Shown here: positions 24,343-34,320 of the stretch, piece by piece
Position numbering within the stretch: the stretch's first letter is position 1
Layout of the letters: the number at the start of each line of letters is the position of its first letter
Assembly (NCBI RefSeq): GCF_001638985.1
Contig: NW_017265190.1
Location: 248,001-312,000 of the forward strand
Direction: 5' to 3'
Length of the DNA: 64,000 bases
Source of the DNA: Phycomyces blakesleeanus NRRL 1555(-)
Lineage: Eukaryota > Mucoromycota > Mucoromycetes > Mucorales > Phycomycetaceae
The notes under the pieces: generated by a model
The model's input: only the letters and a program-made list of their open reading frames with translations
What the model was told of the DNA's origin: nothing
The model's database searches: none
Made by a program: the position numbers and the translations under genes

Positions 24343-26745
24343 TAGCTTAGTGTATGATTTTTCTTAAAAGAATGCACTCTGCGTAAAAACTGTCCCCCCT
24401 CTTTCTCTCTTTTTTTTTTTACATATTAAAGTCAGTCAATTTGAAAGTTTAAAAGATTTAGTCGGCCACACACGATTATTGATTTTCGTTTTGATTCCCA
24501 ACCACACCGTACGAACACATAGCTTTACACAGAGTAGACTTTCTACACCCGGATCTGGATCTGACATTTGTAAGTGCATATTTTCATGTTAAGTAAAATG
24601 ATACTAATAATAATAATAATAATAATTGACAGACTAATATTTTGCCAAGATGGGTAATGATCTAAGCTGAAAATGATAGGCCATGTATAGCCGAGGTAGA
24701 TCAAGTGCCACTATTTTGGCTCAGAGTAGCAATTTTCTTTATTGGGGAGGAAGGGGGGTTGTACAGAACGGTTCTTTATTACCGTGCAACCAAAAAAAAA
24801 AATTAAGTTTCTGGTTTTGGTTTTAGTTTTGGAGAATAAACTTAAAATTGATGACAGTGCCATGGATAGAGCACCAGCCATATCTGAAGTTTAAATCTGG
24901 TGTGAATTGATTTAAATGTTACCCAGACTTAAACTTCATTGGGGTTCAATTATATTTCCTTCAATTCATGACATTTACATATTCGTTTTGTTATCTTGAA
25001 TGGTAGTCAAAGTTAGCTTGATTATATGTACTGTGTCATTTATTGCAATCAAAAGATACAGTTTATATTTGAGCTGTAAATTTGAACATACATCTGTCCC
25101 TTAGACAGTATTAAAGAACCTTCCAAAAGCTGGAATACAATGTAACCATATCAAATTAGTCAGAGCAGACTTTTCAGTAAGCAAATTCATTAATGTTGAA
25201 TATGCTATTAATATATATATACATAATAAATAACAGATATTACAACCCCTTTCTGTAAGACTGTGTTAAAGGTGGGTGTTGTTCTATAAATACATGTATC
25301 GTATATCTCCTCGAAAAGATGTACCTCGGGTCCCATTATTCTCACCCACCCACACACACACACATACACACAAGTATCGAATGCCGATATATATAAATAT
25401 ATTGCTCTAAAGTATCCATTAGAGATATCAATTTTTAAGAGGAATTTTAAGCAAAGAAAAAGGAATATAAGTAATAAATTATACTGTAAATGCATTATAT
25501 ATAATACTAAGGTTGGAATCATATTATAGATAATAAAAGTATAGTTATTTTATACAAACAATCAACTGCTTGTCAGCTAGTTATCTATCCATTCATTTTT
25601 TTAAAGAAAAAAATCTAAAGAGCACAGAGACATTAACAAAGTGTTAAAGAGAGAAATTAGTTAGAGTACCATATACTGAATTACAACGGTATGATACTGG
25701 TGTAGTATTCAAAGATTCGGCTTATATTAAAACCGTTTTTAAATGCGTTTTTATTCTTTGAGCTGTTAAATGTTTTACTAGTAATAAATGCATGTAAAGT
25801 GCTGCTTGGTAAAACAAGTAAACCAACTGAGAACCCATGATAGCATTTGTAGATGACTACTTAGAGCTGTATATCTACAATATTACCCGGATTTTTTTTT
25901 TCAAAGTACTGGAGCTAATATATACTGCTGGATTCTCAAGCTTTTACATATTCGTTTTCTTAAAACCTCTCTACCTCCAAAATAAAAACAGAAATATATC
26001 AATATTTCTATCACAACAGACGCTAATACATGACAATGCTAATATAAGTAATTCTAAACCAACTTTTTATGATACGGTTATGGTGTTTATACAGACGTCT
26101 TTTACATTTACTAGTAATTTAACACAATATTCATGTGAGGATATTAAAACCTTTATATGTATCAAATTTAATCCAACTTTTATCGATATTTGTGAGTTAA
26201 GATGAATATCTAACTTATGTAACAAAGATAGTATTATATTTTAGAGACGCTTTCCAGCAAGTATTGTATTATCTATTTTTGAAAGTAAAGGCTGTATATT
26301 AGAGTGTTGCTATTCACAAAATGAAGCCTTGAAAAATGAAAATCAACATATTTACCGTGTAGCTTTTAATACAGCAGGTACTTGCACCGCGCTCTTGTTA
26401 CAAAAATCTTCACATCTATCAAATAATAAGTGATGGTTGGTTGATTGAGAAATAAAAAAAAATAGAACCCTCGGGTTGTCATCAACCATTCTAATTCAGC
26501 ACTCTTGGCACCTGTAATCGACAAATATAAAAAAAATACCTATTTTTTATCACACACACACATATATATATATATATTTACTTTGAGCGCCGAACAGTAC
26601 GTTGCATAGAGTTGACAAGCACTTTTAATACATAAATGTATCAGATCATATATTGTTTTAGGATGTACGAGTCAAGATGGTCTATTAATTGATAATTTAA
26701 AAAGATCAAGAAACGTGTACATCAAAAAAGGAAAGGAAAAGAAAC
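24343..26745. other. gene-poor part of left arm
   Basis: 2.4 kb upstream of LysM gene A. An open frame at 25837-26205 (plus, 122 codons) is identical in both arms but is Phe/Ile/Asn-rich and matches no family I know. Another at 25208-25522 (minus) differs between arms by Cys/Gly. Both may be chance. Near 24857-24945 a stretch containing TGGATAGAGCACC and GGGGTTCAATT faintly recalls tRNA A and B boxes. Confidence 0.4.
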
Positions 26746-26753
26746 TATAAAAA
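26746..26753 (+). promoter_or_regulatory. TATA box of LysM gene A
   Basis: TATAAAAA 69 bp upstream of the start codon, with a CT-rich, CAATG-type start context as in the other LysM genes. Confidence 0.6.
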
Positions 26754-26814
26754 GTGGCTTTAGTTGTCTGATTCCTTTTATTCACACATCTCTTTCGTTC
26801 ATTTAACTTTAACA

Positions 26815-27492
26815 ATGAAGTTCTCTCTCTTTGCTCTTGCTACCCTTGCCTTGTCCGCTGTTGTTTCTGCTGGTGCTGATGTCTCTTGTGCTGAAAAACA
26901 TGCTGGTATGTCATTATTATTTAGTGCTATAGCAATATTATACTTTCAATTGAATTCTTTGCTGTTGTTAATTTCTTCTTTTTCTCTTTCTTCTTTTTCT
27001 TCAGCTTCCAAGGGCCAATCATGCGCTGTATTTTCGTCTAAGTATCACATCACCGTCAAGCAGCTCCAGACATTGAACTCTGGTCTCGGTAGCAACGGAA
27101 AGGACTGCAAGAATCTTATTCCTGGAAAGTCTTACTGCACCAAGGCCACTTCTCCCAAGGTTGATTCCCCCAACAAGTCTACTCCAAAGAAATCTGACGG
27201 TGACAAAAAGTCTAATGATGACAAGAACAAGGAGACCATTTCAAAGTCTTCTGAGAACGAGGCTAAGCAGTCGACTGTAAACACCAACGGTGCCTCCCAC
27301 ATTGCCGCTCGTGCTATTGCCGAGTGCAAGAAGTATCACGTTGTCAAGGCTGGTGACACCTGCGAGACCATTGCTAAGCAGTACAGCATTCCTGAGGCTC
27401 AGTTTACCGAGTTGAACAAAAAGGACAGCAAGGATAGCGCTATCCCTTGCACCAAACTCGTTTCTGGAAAGCGTTACTGCGTTGCCCATTAA
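26815..27492 (+). CDS. secreted LysM protein A, left copy
   Basis: Exons 26815..26905 and 27005..27492 encode 192 residues. Signal peptide MKFSLFALATLALSAVVSAG, then CAEKH; first LysM-like domain about 31-75 (GQSCAVFSSKYHITVKQLQ to GKSYC, with C37, C65 and C75); a Ser/Lys/Asp-rich linker of about 60 residues; second LysM from C138 (YHVVKAGDTCETIAKQYSIP) to RYCVAH. The Cys placement suggests disulfide-stabilised extracellular domains. The intron sits in phase 1 after 91 nt, exactly as in genes B, C and D. Reading through the intron would also stay open, so a longer retained-intron form is possible but would disrupt the first domain. Identical protein to gene A'. Confidence 0.92.
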   Translation: MKFSLFALATLALSAVVSAGADVSCAEKHAGMSLLFSAIAILYFQLNSLLLLISSFSLSSFSSASKGQSCAVFSSKYHITVKQLQTLNSGLGSNGKDCKNLIPGKSYCTKATSPKVDSPNKSTPKKSDGDKKSNDDKNKETISKSSENEAKQSTVNTNGASHIAARAIAECKKYHVVKAGDTCETIAKQYSIPEAQFTELNKKDSKDSAIPCTKLVSGKRYCVAH

Positions 27493-28461
27493 GAGTGGAT
27501 TCTATAATTAACGTGTATATTAAAATACTATCTTGTGGATTAATAAATACTACTTGTTATAAGCTTAAAGAAGAATAAAAAGATGTTTTACTTAAGAAAC
27601 CCAAGTCCAAGTTTCAGCAGATAATATATCCGTGTGTGTGTCTGTACTAGCTGTATATATATTATTTTAAAATTAAGCCTTGAATGTTTATATAGCCACG
27701 TTTTTAGTACTCTTTATCAATACAAAGCTAATACATAAGGCACATAAAGCATCCCTGTAAATAATACTCTTACTTTTCAAGTGAAATTCTATTAAACAGA
27801 GTAACTACCGACAACCAGGATACTTTAGTGTACAGCTAAATATATAAAGTCCAATACAGCTTTTACATAATAGAGTATATATGGAAGCCTTACTACCGTG
27901 CATCTAGTACACTCTTTCAAAAGTTAGTTTACTTTGCTATTGAAAATTTTGAATTATTATTAGTGCATTTAACAAAAGTAATTAAAGTATTTTTTTTAAT
28001 CCAGATAAAGAATAAATAGAATAAAAATAATATAGCGCTATTCTTAACAGACTCTTAATCAAGTACTCTTATCCTTAGCTCATAAAGTTATTAAATTGAA
28101 CAACAATTTGAAAATAAATATTATATATACTATAAATGATGTCTGTCTTATTTCAATTCTTGTCCAAAAGTTTATTTAGATGGCGAATAATACCAGGTTT
28201 AACTATATAGCCAGCAGAAAATTAGCTGTTTAAATATAATATACATATTGCAATATATATATGATCTTATGGATAGAGCAAGGAAATTTGGTTTCTATTA
28301 TGAGTGATGCTGATTATATAACGTTACTGTTTAAGAGCTGTGTGTGTGTCTGAAAGGCTACAATTTTATTTTCATAAAAAAATCAGAAAGTATACGGATA
28401 TACAGAAAAAGAAATCTTGACTGTAAATACAGCCCAAAACTAATCATCGAAAACTAATAAG
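27493..28461. other. region between convergent LysM genes A and B
   Basis: 0.97 kb between the 3' ends of A (plus) and B (minus). AT-rich with no coding sequence, mirrored by 32605-33573 without length change. It presumably holds both 3' UTRs. Confidence 0.55.
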
Positions 28462-29332
28462 CTAGTAAGAGATACAATAACTCTGCCCGACAACAAGCTT
28501 CTGGCATTCACTATCGATGGCCTGAGAGAGCCCCGAGTTAAACTGCTTGAACTGGGCCATGGTAATTTTGTTCTCCTTGGCAATTGTTTTACAGGTTTCT
28601 CCAGACTTCACAACATGGTACTTCTTACAGTCAGAAACAGCGCGGGTAGCATGATGAGCACCTTTAGGTGTAGCAGCATGATCCTTCTTAGTTGACTTTG
28701 ATGGCTTATAGGTGGTCTTGACGGGTTTCTTAGTGGTCTTCTTTTGTTTCTTGGCCATCTCTTCTTTCTTAGGACTATTCTCACCGCGCTTTTCTTGGGG
28801 ATGCTCGACATTAGGTTCTTGAGTAGGCTTGATAGGCTTTGGGACAACCTTGGATGGTTTGTGGATAGGCTTCTTGTGCTCAGCCTCTTTCTCGCCGCGC
28901 TTGTCTTGGGGATGCTCGACATTAGGTTCTTGAGTAGGCTTGATAGGCTTTGGGACAACCTTGGATGGTTTGTGGATAGGCTTCTTGTGCTCAGGCTCTT
29001 TCTCGCTGCGCTTGTTTTTGGAGACAGTGGACAAAGGCTTGACACAATAGGAAGATCCTACTACAAGACTCTTGCAGTTATTGATTTCGCTTCCATGTCC
29101 AAGGTTAAAACCTTGGAATTCTTTGACGGTAATGTCAAATTTGGCTGCAACGGACACACACGTTTCACCCTGAGCAGCTAGAAAAATCAGAGAATTTAGA
29201 ATATAGCTTTATTGAAATCAAGAGAAAGCTACAAAACATACCAATATGTTTTTCAGCGCAACCAACTGCAGGAGCAGCGGAAACCATACCGGCCAATGCA
29301 AGAGCGGAAATAGTAAAAAGAGAAAGCTTCAT
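28462..29332 (-). CDS. secreted LysM protein B, left copy
   Basis: Exons complement(28462..29177, 29242..29332) encode 268 residues. Signal peptide MKLSLFTISALALAGMVSAA, then CAEKH; first LysM-like domain GETCVSVAAKFDITVKEFQ to VGSSYC; a long basic, Pro-rich linker containing two tandem 37-residue repeats (each KPIHKPSKVVPKPIKPTQEP with flanking acidic residues), then KKTTKKPVKTT-type sequence; second LysM YHVVKSGETCKTIAKENKIT to QSYCISY. The first domain is more diverged (FNLGHGSE in place of LNSGLGSN) than in A, C and D. The linker's Lys/Pro repeats resemble wall-anchoring or spacer regions; that function is inferred. Identical to gene B'. Confidence 0.92.
28792..29013 (-). repeat. 111-bp coding tandem repeat (x2)
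   Basis: Two consecutive 111-bp units in the linker of LysM protein B, followed by the start of a third (KRGEN). The units differ at a few bases. The same array occurs at 32053-32274 in the mirror copy. Confidence 0.85.
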
Positions 29333-29395
29333 TGTTTGAGATGATAGGTAAAAGAGGTGGATGATGGAGCAAAATGAAAAAAAAAATCAATGTGT

Positions 29396-29403
29396 CTTTT
29401 ATA
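29396..29403 (-). promoter_or_regulatory. TATA box of LysM gene B
   Basis: CTTTTATA on the plus strand (TATAAAAG on the gene strand), 63-70 bp upstream of the start codon; mirrored at 31663-31670. Confidence 0.6.
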
Positions 29404-29772
29404 TTTTTTTAAAGAAGAATAAATATGTTCTACTATTTTTATATATCGTATAGATTATATTACTCGGCCTGGTACATCAAGCCTTTTAATATTATGTCCC
29501 TGAAAAGTCTAATTTCTATATCTTAGCTGTCAAAAATAAACACCACACACTTTCGCCGCTCGAAAGACAAGCCTGTGATATTCATTTTTGTCTTTAGCTT
29601 CTTAAAGAAGTTGCCAAGAAAGCGTAAATAGATCTTTGAGCCAAATTATGATCCATATTCTCTTCACCTATAGATCAGTATTGCTTCTTTTATCTATACA
29701 TTTATGGCAATCCAACCCCCAAAAAATGAGGCAATATTTGTATAACTAATGAACCTCGGGCTGGGCTTATTA

Positions 29773-31293
29773 TTTTATTAAGATATCATTATATGTTTTT
29801 CAGGTATGTAAAAGAGTATAGTTGATTACAAGATTTTACTATCGATGCGTCTATTTTTTCCCTTTAAACCATTCAGGCTATATAAAGTTTTAAGCGTTTG
29901 TATTATAATTACTGAATGGCCAATTTCTTAGGGATATGTTATCAAAAATTCTGGGTACATGAAAAATATTACTGCGAATTACATACTAATGTTTTTATTT
30001 TATTATATGTTGTTATTAAAAGCAGTACAAAAATTATTACAGTTTTGTGTTAAACACATAATTCATTATATAATTAACATTGTTTGAATCAACTATTTTT
30101 GTTACTACTGGTGGAATGTACTGTCGGATGTATAAGGTTATTCTTCTATTTTAATCTTAAAGTGAATACATGAAAATACCCAGACTTAGTTCAACTGGTT
30201 TCTTAAGATAAACTAAACCAAGCTCAATTGAGCCGAGGATCTAGAGTTGTCATTTCATACAAGCAACCACGGAGCTATCTTTGTGAGAGAGCATGCATAA
30301 CACTACACGGAATTATTGCCGCCGTATTTAACTCAGCAAATCAACTTTTAATGGAAATAAGTATTTGCAAGAATATATAGCATATTTTGACAATAATTAA
30401 TAAGAAAGTTATACTAAACTCTTAACTGATGCCATTAGTTTTTCTAGCAGAGTTTTACTCAGGCTGGTCAATTGAATACATGATGTTAATATAAGCGATA
30501 CAGTAAAAATTACATTGGTAGTAACTTTTATAGGATATAGTTAAGTGACCGTAATTGTGTTTATAAAAACTAAATATTTCTAGTAGAGAGCATTTTAACT
30601 TCGTTAACATTGAAAAGCACTCATACTATGCAATGGAAGTGGCATCTTTGGGTTTGACCAATAATGTAATTGAAATCAATGCACAGGCGATTTTGATTTC
30701 CGGCGTGGCTGATGTTTATCTGGTGTATTACCAATTTACTTGAATATATGTAAACCTTATATCTGTACGTACAGTACAGCATATGAATTTATTATACTTA
30801 AAAAGGCATATTTAATCTGGAGAAGTATAATTTAAAGGCTCAACCTCGGGAACCAAAGCCAGTGCTTTACCCTCCGCCTTGACATCTTGGCAAAATTGAA
30901 CTCAGTACCATTTTTAACAAAAAAGAAACATTGATGGCCAGCTTAATGTCAAGAACTAAGGAGAGAACACTCAAAAAAATTATATAAGAAAATATGCTAC
31001 TTATTGTAATATAAATATTATAAGCTGTAAGTCCTTTTTGTCTTACTAAGTGAGCATAGCCAGAATTCTTCATCATATAGTTCTATAAACAAATGTAACT
31101 ATAAGACATATGTGACATTTTTCAGTCATAATTCAAACTATTATACCAAACTATTATGGAGCTCATTGAGACGTTTAAAGTGTTAACAATTAGGTAGTAA
31201 ACTAATAATACCAGCTGCAAAAAGACTACTATTATTGAGATCAAGTAATAAATGATATCTAAATGTTTTTTAAGCATAGATTCAAATAGTAGG
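29773..31293. other. unique spacer of the palindrome
   Basis: 1,521 bp between the inverted arms with no self-complementarity noticed and no convincing gene. The frame at 30867-31076 (minus) is short and unconvincing. A CCTCGGG motif at 30844 recalls the same heptamer near both inner arm edges. The spacer separates genes B and B', which point away from each other, so together with the arm DNA next to it it lies in a 2.4-kb shared upstream region. Confidence 0.6.
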
Positions 31294-31662
31294 TAATAAG
31301 CCCAGCCCGAGGTTCATTAGTTATACAAATATTGCCTCATTTTTTGGGGGTTGGATTGCCATAAATGTATAGATAAAAGAAGCAATACTGATCTATAGGT
31401 GAAGAGAATATGGATCATAATTTGGCTCAAAGATCTATTTACGCTTTCTTGGCAACTTCTTTAAGAAGCTAAAGACAAAAATGAATATCACAGGCTTGTC
31501 TTTCGAGCGGCGAAAGTGTGTGGTGTTTATTTTTGACAGCTAAGATATAGAAATTAGACTTTTCAGGGACATAATATTAAAAGGCTTGATGTACCAGGCC
31601 GAGTAATATAATCTATACGATATATAAAAATAGTAGAACATATTTATTCTTCTTTAAAAAAA

Positions 31663-31670
31663 TATAAAAG
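31663..31670 (+). promoter_or_regulatory. TATA box of LysM gene B'
   Basis: TATAAAAG 71 bp upstream of the start codon, followed by CATCATCCACCTCTTTTACC and CAAACAATG. Confidence 0.6.
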
Positions 31671-31733
31671 ACACATTGATTTTTTTTTTCATTTTGCTCC
31701 ATCATCCACCTCTTTTACCTATCATCTCAAACA

Positions 31734-32604
31734 ATGAAGCTTTCTCTTTTTACTATTTCCGCTCTTGCATTGGCCGGTATGGTTTCCGCTGCTCCTGCAG
31801 TTGGTTGCGCTGAAAAACATATTGGTATGTTTTGTAGCTTTCTCTTGATTTCAATAAAGCTATATTCTAAATTCTCTGATTTTTCTAGCTGCTCAGGGTG
31901 AAACGTGTGTGTCCGTTGCAGCCAAATTTGACATTACCGTCAAAGAATTCCAAGGTTTTAACCTTGGACATGGAAGCGAAATCAATAACTGCAAGAGTCT
32001 TGTAGTAGGATCTTCCTATTGTGTCAAGCCTTTGTCCACTGTCTCCAAAAACAAGCGCAGCGAGAAAGAGCCTGAGCACAAGAAGCCTATCCACAAACCA
32101 TCCAAGGTTGTCCCAAAGCCTATCAAGCCTACTCAAGAACCTAATGTCGAGCATCCCCAAGACAAGCGCGGCGAGAAAGAGGCTGAGCACAAGAAGCCTA
32201 TCCACAAACCATCCAAGGTTGTCCCAAAGCCTATCAAGCCTACTCAAGAACCTAATGTCGAGCATCCCCAAGAAAAGCGCGGTGAGAATAGTCCTAAGAA
32301 AGAAGAGATGGCCAAGAAACAAAAGAAGACCACTAAGAAACCCGTCAAGACCACCTATAAGCCATCAAAGTCAACTAAGAAGGATCATGCTGCTACACCT
32401 AAAGGTGCTCATCATGCTACCCGCGCTGTTTCTGACTGTAAGAAGTACCATGTTGTGAAGTCTGGAGAAACCTGTAAAACAATTGCCAAGGAGAACAAAA
32501 TTACCATGGCCCAGTTCAAGCAGTTTAACTCGGGGCTCTCTCAGGCCATCGATAGTGAATGCCAGAAGCTTGTTGTCGGGCAGAGTTATTGTATCTCTTA
32601 CTAG
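31734..32604 (+). CDS. secreted LysM protein B', right copy
   Basis: Exons 31734..31824 and 31889..32604; 268 residues, identical in sequence to gene B on the left arm. It has the same 91-nt first exon, the same two 37-residue linker repeats (32053-32274) and the same second LysM. Two intact, identical genes with conserved promoters suggest that both are expressed and dosage is doubled, unless the copies are kept alike only by recent conversion. Confidence 0.92.
32053..32274 (+). repeat. 111-bp coding tandem repeat (x2), mirror copy
   Basis: Units 32053-32163 and 32164-32274, with a third unit starting at 32275. Mirror of 28792-29013. Confidence 0.85.
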
Positions 32605-33573
32605 CTTATTAGTTTTCGATGATTAGTTTTGGGCTGTATTTACAGTCAAGATTTCTTTTTCTGTATATCCGTATACTTTCTGATTTTTTTATGAAAATAA
32701 AATTGTAGCCTTTCAGACACACACACAGCTCTTAAACAGTAACGTTATATAATCAGCATCACTCATAATAGAAACCAAATTTCCTTGCTCTATCCATAAG
32801 ATCATATATATATTGCAATATGTATATTATATTTAAACAGCTAATTTTCTGCTGGCTATATAGTTAAACCTGGTATTATTCGCCATCTAAATAAACTTTT
32901 GGACAAGAATTGAAATAAGACAGACATCATTTATAGTATATATAATATTTATTTTCAAATTGTTGTTCAATTTAATAACTTTATGAGCTAAGGATAAGAG
33001 TACTTGATTAAGAGTCTGTTAAGAATAGCGCTATATTATTTTTATTCTATTTATTCTTTATCTGGATTAAAAAAAATACTTTAATTACTTTTGTTAAATG
33101 CACTAATAATAATTCAAAATTTTCAATAGCAAAGTAAACTAACTTTTGAAAGAGTGTACTAGATGCACGGTAGTAAGGCTTCCATATATACTCTATTATG
33201 TAAAAGCTGTATTGGACTTTATATATTTAGCTGTACACTAAAGTATCCTGGTTGTCGGTAGTTACTCTGTTTAATAGAATTTCACTTGAAAAGTAAGAGT
33301 ATTATTTACAGGGATGCTTTATGTGCCTTATGTATTAGCTTTGTATTGATAAAGAGTACTAAAAACGTGGCTATATAAACATTCAAGGCTTAATTTTAAA
33401 ATAATATATATACAGCTAGTACAGACACACACACGGATATATTATCTGCTGAAACTTGGACTTGGGTTTCTTAAGTAAAACATCTTTTTATTCTTCTTTA
33501 AGCTTATAACAAGTAGTATTTATTAATCCACAAGATAGTATTTTAATATACACGTTAATTATAGAATCCACTC
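32605..33573. other. region between convergent LysM genes B' and A'
   Basis: Mirror of 27493-28461. No gene; presumably 3' UTRs. Confidence 0.55.
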
Positions 33574-34251
33574 TTAATGGGCAACGCAGTAACGCTTTCC
33601 AGAAACGAGTTTGGTGCAAGGGATAGCGCTATCCTTGCTGTCCTTTTTGTTCAACTCGGTAAACTGAGCCTCAGGAATGCTGTACTGCTTAGCAATGGTC
33701 TCGCAGGTGTCACCAGCCTTGACAACGTGATACTTCTTGCACTCGGCAATAGCACGAGCGGCAATGTGGGAGGCACCGTTGGTGTTTACAGTCGACTGCT
33801 TAGCCTCGTTCTCAGAAGACTTTGAAATGGTCTCCTTGTTCTTGTCATCATTAGACTTTTTGTCACCGTCAGATTTCTTTGGAGTAGACTTGTTGGGGGA
33901 ATCAACCTTGGGAGAAGTGGCCTTGGTGCAGTAAGACTTTCCAGGAATAAGATTCTTGCAGTCCTTTCCGTTGCTACCGAGACCAGAGTTCAATGTCTGG
34001 AGCTGCTTGACGGTGATGTGATACTTAGACGAAAATACAGCGCATGATTGGCCCTTGGAAGCTGAAGAAAAAGAAGAAAGAGAAAAAGAAGAAATTAACA
34101 ACAGCAAAGAATTCAATTGAAAGTATAATATTGCTATAGCACTAAATAATAATGACATACCAGCATGTTTTTCAGCACAAGAGACATCAGCACCAGCAGA
34201 AACAACAGCGGACAAGGCAAGGGTAGCAAGAGCAAAGAGAGAGAACTTCAT
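33574..34251 (-). CDS. secreted LysM protein A', right copy
   Basis: Exons complement(33574..34061, 34161..34251); 192 residues, identical to gene A. Signal peptide, two LysM domains and Ser/Lys linker as in A. The intron is also identical, and the TATA box is mirrored at 34313-34320. Identity of intron and promoter as well as exons points to recent homogenisation of DNA rather than selection on the protein alone. Confidence 0.92.
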   Translation of the reverse strand: MKFSLFALATLALSAVVSAGADVSCAEKHAGMSLLFSAIAILYFQLNSLLLLISSFSLSSFSSASKGQSCAVFSSKYHITVKQLQTLNSGLGSNGKDCKNLIPGKSYCTKATSPKVDSPNKSTPKKSDGDKKSNDDKNKETISKSSENEAKQSTVNTNGASHIAARAIAECKKYHVVKAGDTCETIAKQYSIPEAQFTELNKKDSKDSAIPCTKLVSGKRYCVAH

Positions 34252-34312
34252 TGTTAAAGTTAAATGAACGAAAGAGATGTGTGAATAAAAGGAATCAGAC
34301 AACTAAAGCCAC

Positions 34313-34320
34313 TTTTTATA
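34313..34320 (-). promoter_or_regulatory. TATA box of LysM gene A'
   Basis: TTTTTATA on the plus strand, 69 bp upstream of the start codon; mirror of 26746-26753. Confidence 0.6.

Larger units (their letters stand above)
24269..29772 (+). repeat. left arm of 5.5-kb inverted repeat
   Basis: Reverse-complementary to 31294-36800. Positions pair as x + y = 61066 from the inner edge out to about 25,200 with no length difference. Further out one extra trinucleotide in the right arm (AAT x7 against x8, near 24606) shifts the sum to 61069. I found substitutions near 24576, 25002, 25020 and 25352 and none inward of 25352 in the stretches compared. The arm carries LysM genes A and B. Inner edge: GGGCTTATTA then divergence. 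Outer edge: AGCTACTATGGG. Confidence 0.95.

Noticed and set aside
25837..26205. 122-codon frame in the left arm (and its mirror) as a gene
   Set aside because: Phe/Ile/Asn-rich composition typical of AT-rich noncoding DNA, no motif, no promoter-like context. Identity between arms follows from the DNA duplication.
26764..27492. Uninterrupted 242-codon reading of LysM A through its intron
   Set aside because: The extra segment is hydrophobic and breaks the first LysM domain. Clear GT..AG ends at 26906 and 27004 match the intron position of genes B, C and D.
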